In this document: positions 62,650 through 64,000 of the stretch, piece by piece
Position numbering within the stretch: the first letter of the stretch is position 1
Layout of the letters: each line of letters begins with the position of its first letter
From: an uncultured Clostridia bacterium
GTDB lineage: Bacteria > Bacillota > Clostridia > Oscillospirales > Ruminococcaceae
Direction of reading: 5' to 3'
Assembly: GCA_947383835.1 (NCBI GenBank)
Contig: CANDEV010000002.1
Location: forward strand, 62,001 to 126,000
Length of the DNA: 64,000 nt
The notes under the pieces: model-generated
What the model was told of the DNA's origin: nothing
The model's input: only the letters and a program-made list of their open reading frames with translations
Databases searched by the model: none
Translations under genes and position numbers: made by a program

Positions 62650-62919
62650 ATGTCAGGAGCATGGAATTTGGCAGATATGGAGGCTGTAAAGCTTCCGACA
62701 GAGGTTGCTGACGCATTTAATGCAGTAACAAAAAATATGGTAGGAGCAGGGTATGTTCCGGTTTTGTACTGCGGCACACAAGTTGTGCATGGAGTAAATT
62801 ATATGATCATATGCAAGCAAACGCTTGTAACCAATCCCCCTGTAGAACATCTTATAACTATGATCATTAACAGTTCCGAACAGGGGAATAGTGTTGTAAG
62901 CATTGAGCAAATATTATAA
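62650..62919 (+). CDS. Cystatin-like small protein (possible cysteine protease inhibitor)
   Basis: An 89-residue protein without signal peptide. It has the three contact elements of stefins/cystatins in the right order: a Gly near the N-terminus (SGAW, Gly3), the QxVxG loop (TQVVHG, residues 43-48) within YVPVLYCGTQVVHGVNYMIICK, and a Pro-containing second loop (TNPPVE, 61-66). The helix before the first strand (PTEVADAFNAVTKNMV) also fits. Length is close to that of stefins. AAAGGA lies before the ATG and a terminator follows, so it is a single-gene unit. The target protease is unknown; none is encoded in the window except unrelated types. Confidence 0.7.
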   Translation: MSGAWNLADMEAVKLPTEVADAFNAVTKNMVGAGYVPVLYCGTQVVHGVNYMIICKQTLVTNPPVEHLITMIINSSEQGNSVVSIEQIL

Positions 62920-62942
62920 TTATATTTTGCATTATTTAAAAG

Positions 62943-62983
62943 GTTACCCTTGCTGCATTATAGCGGTAAGGGTAATTTTTTTA
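62943..62983 (+). terminator. Terminator of the cystatin-like gene
   Basis: GTTACCCTTGCTG and AGCGGTAAGGGTAA form a hairpin followed by TTTTTTT. Confidence 0.9.
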
Positions 62984-63003
62984 CGTTTATGGCATTTTTT
63001 TAA

Positions 63004-63336
63004 CCGTTCAATGTATTTTTCTTAGGCTACTGCATAAAGCATTTGGGTGACGGGACTGTCGATAACGGTCTTAATGTAATTCAATCGAACGGTGCATATA
63101 CAAAAAATTTTTATCACACATACGACAAAAGTAAACAATATCTTATAAAAGTAACGGGAAATACAAAGGCAAATGTTATACTTAATGGCTGGTATAACAA
63201 TAGTTCTCTTACTGATAGTCTATGGTATATACAAATTGCCAAAATTGGCAGCGATATTCATTTGTGGGCAAAGCTTGACGATAGTTATCCTATTGGTGAC
63301 CAACATAATAGAGTTATGATATTGATACTATTGTAA
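63004..63336 (+). pseudogene. Probable C-terminal fragment of a beta-rich protein
   Basis: The open frame starts after TAA at 63001 and runs to 63336. It has no ATG near its start, only a TTG at 63043 without a ribosome binding site. The product (GDGTVDNGLNVIQSNGAYTKNFYHTYDKSKQY..., SLWYIQIAKIGSDIHLWAKLDDSY) looks like the last domain of a larger beta-sandwich protein. It follows a terminator directly, so it is probably not expressed. I do not recognise the family. Confidence 0.4.
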
Positions 63337-63379
63337 TGGAGAAACAACAAGGAGTTTGAACAGCAAATATTGCAAATCA

Positions 63380-63413
63380 TAATAAAAGGTCAAGAAGCAC
63401 AAGCCTCTTGACC
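63380..63413 (-). terminator. Terminator of the right-edge toxin-antitoxin-like operon
   Basis: On the minus strand GGTCAAGA and TCTTGACC form a stem around GGCTTGTGCT, followed by TTTTATT. Confidence 0.75.
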
Positions 63414-63451
63414 GTCTATTCATTTATTTAATAATATATTTATATTCTCGT

Positions 63452-63901
63452 TTACTCTAAAACTTTACCATGCCGATAACATTCAGCAATATAATCTCTC
63501 GGTTGATAAAAGAAATCAGAATTATAATTTGATACAAACTTATCAATCCAAGAAGTGTATACTTCTTTAAGTGTGTTGATAATATTTTCGTCTTTTCTAT
63601 TTGAATTCACATCTTCAATTAAGCGCTTGTAAACTTCACCTATTGTCCAGTAATCCGGTACTTCATATTTACACTTTGCCACATTATCAAAATCACCTGT
63701 TGGCAAGTTGCATTTTTTTATGAATTTGTCAGCAACACTTGCTATTACTTCACAATGTAATACATCAGCATGGTTATAAATTCTGCGTATAGTGCTATCT
63801 CCGAGCATATTTACAACTTCTAAACGTTTTAGCTTGCATTCTCTGCCAATAAACTCTATAAGACTACAAGTGTAAAACAAAGCATTATCATTATTCGTCA
63901 T
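63452..63901 (-). CDS. Partner protein of a DUF3990-type gene
   Basis: A 149-residue cytosolic protein: DNALFYTCSLIEFIGRECKLKRLEVVNMLGDSTIRRIYNHADVLHCE, and PDYWTIGEVYKRLIEDV. I recall similar proteins next to DUF3990 genes in gut Firmicutes, with the likely role of an antitoxin or immunity partner, but no proven function. I chose MTNNDNALF as the start; it overlaps the stop of the upstream gene by 11 bp. Confidence 0.65.
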   Translation of the reverse strand: MTNNDNALFYTCSLIEFIGRECKLKRLEVVNMLGDSTIRRIYNHADVLHCEVIASVADKFIKKCNLPTGDFDNVAKCKYEVPDYWTIGEVYKRLIEDVNSNRKDENIINTLKEVYTSWIDKFVSNYNSDFFYQPRDYIAECYRHGKVLE

Positions 63902-64000
63902 TAACCTCATATCCTTTCAAAAACTTTAATGTTGTTAAAGCATTTACAGTATGAAAGCTTATCTGATGTGTAGGATGTTTAAATTTAGCAAGTTCCCAGA
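63891..64000 (-). CDS. DUF3990-type protein (C-terminal end, gene continues past the right edge)
   Basis: The last 36 residues are visible: WELAKFKHPTHQISFHTVNALTTLKFL and then GYEVNDE before TAA. PTHQISFHT..AL..LKF resembles the end of DUF3990 proteins, which are thought to have an ADP-ribosyltransferase-like fold. The small overlap with the next gene fits a two-gene toxin-antitoxin-like unit. Too little is visible to be sure. Confidence 0.5.
   Translation of the reverse strand, partial: WELAKFKHPTHQISFHTVNALTTLKFLKGYEVNDE

Noticed and set aside
1..64000. CRISPR arrays, tRNA or rRNA genes, prophage modules
   Set aside because: No regularly spaced direct repeats, no cloverleaf-type sequences and no phage structural or integrase genes were seen on either strand.

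Overview
The window looks like the chromosome of a low-GC Gram-positive anaerobe of the Clostridia, most likely a gut Ruminococcus-type Oscillospiraceae. This is inferred from a cellobiose 2-epimerase that closely resembles the Ruminococcus albus enzyme, a T-box controlled trp operon with a TrpG-TrpD fusion, NrdG, SLH-type and GLUG surface proteins, frequent TTG starts with strong AAGGAGG sites, and textbook sigma-A promoters with 17-bp spacers. I saw no tRNA, rRNA, CRISPR array, prophage or transposase gene.

Left part (1-10.4 kb, mostly minus strand): trpE-GD-C-F-B-A, running off the left edge inside trpA, behind a tryptophan T-box leader with specifier UGG. Next come a periplasmic-binding-protein-like/GGDEF sensor and a zinc-ribbon, membrane-anchored TPR-like protein. 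Plus strand 10.5-24 kb: secA, a DUF1015 protein and a cellobiose 2-epimerase; then a tight set ComFB - DUF1538 membrane protein - tandem PII-like protein - NrdG; then an orphan peptide-binding lipoprotein, a methyltransferase and a secreted YcdB/SLH-type protein.

24-41 kb: a BlaI-type repressor and a very large BlaR1-like protein (M56 protease, four degenerate extracellular repeats, tandem M23 peptidase domains, GLUG tail). The pair sits behind a promoter that overlaps one of three copies of an 18-bp palindrome, and its leader holds a roughly 100-bp palindromic repeat that recurs at 57.5 kb. Then come a GH2 glycosidase, a beta-propeller/HD-GYP sensor, TrkA-TrkH and an orphan type II topoisomerase A subunit.

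41-54 kb (minus strand): MoxR - DUF58 - transglutaminase, then an RND/MMPL transporter translationally coupled to a GLUG/helical-stalk membrane-anchored protein; between them lie a plus-strand LytTR regulator and a GC-rich MITE. 54-64 kb is accessory in character: a small ART-like protein, small hypotheticals, an ECF sigma factor fused to an unknown domain behind an ECF-like promoter and a near-ideal cre site, a 5'-truncated amidase with a perfect promoter reading into it antisense, an MNT/HEPN toxin-antitoxin pair, a minus-strand operon with two ECF sigma factors, a cystatin-like small protein, and a partial DUF3990-type gene with its partner at the right edge.

The most interesting items are the BlaI/BlaR1-M23 system with its operators, the cystatin-like protein, the RND-GLUG pair, the ComFB/DUF1538/PII set and the ECF-fusion locus with its cre site.
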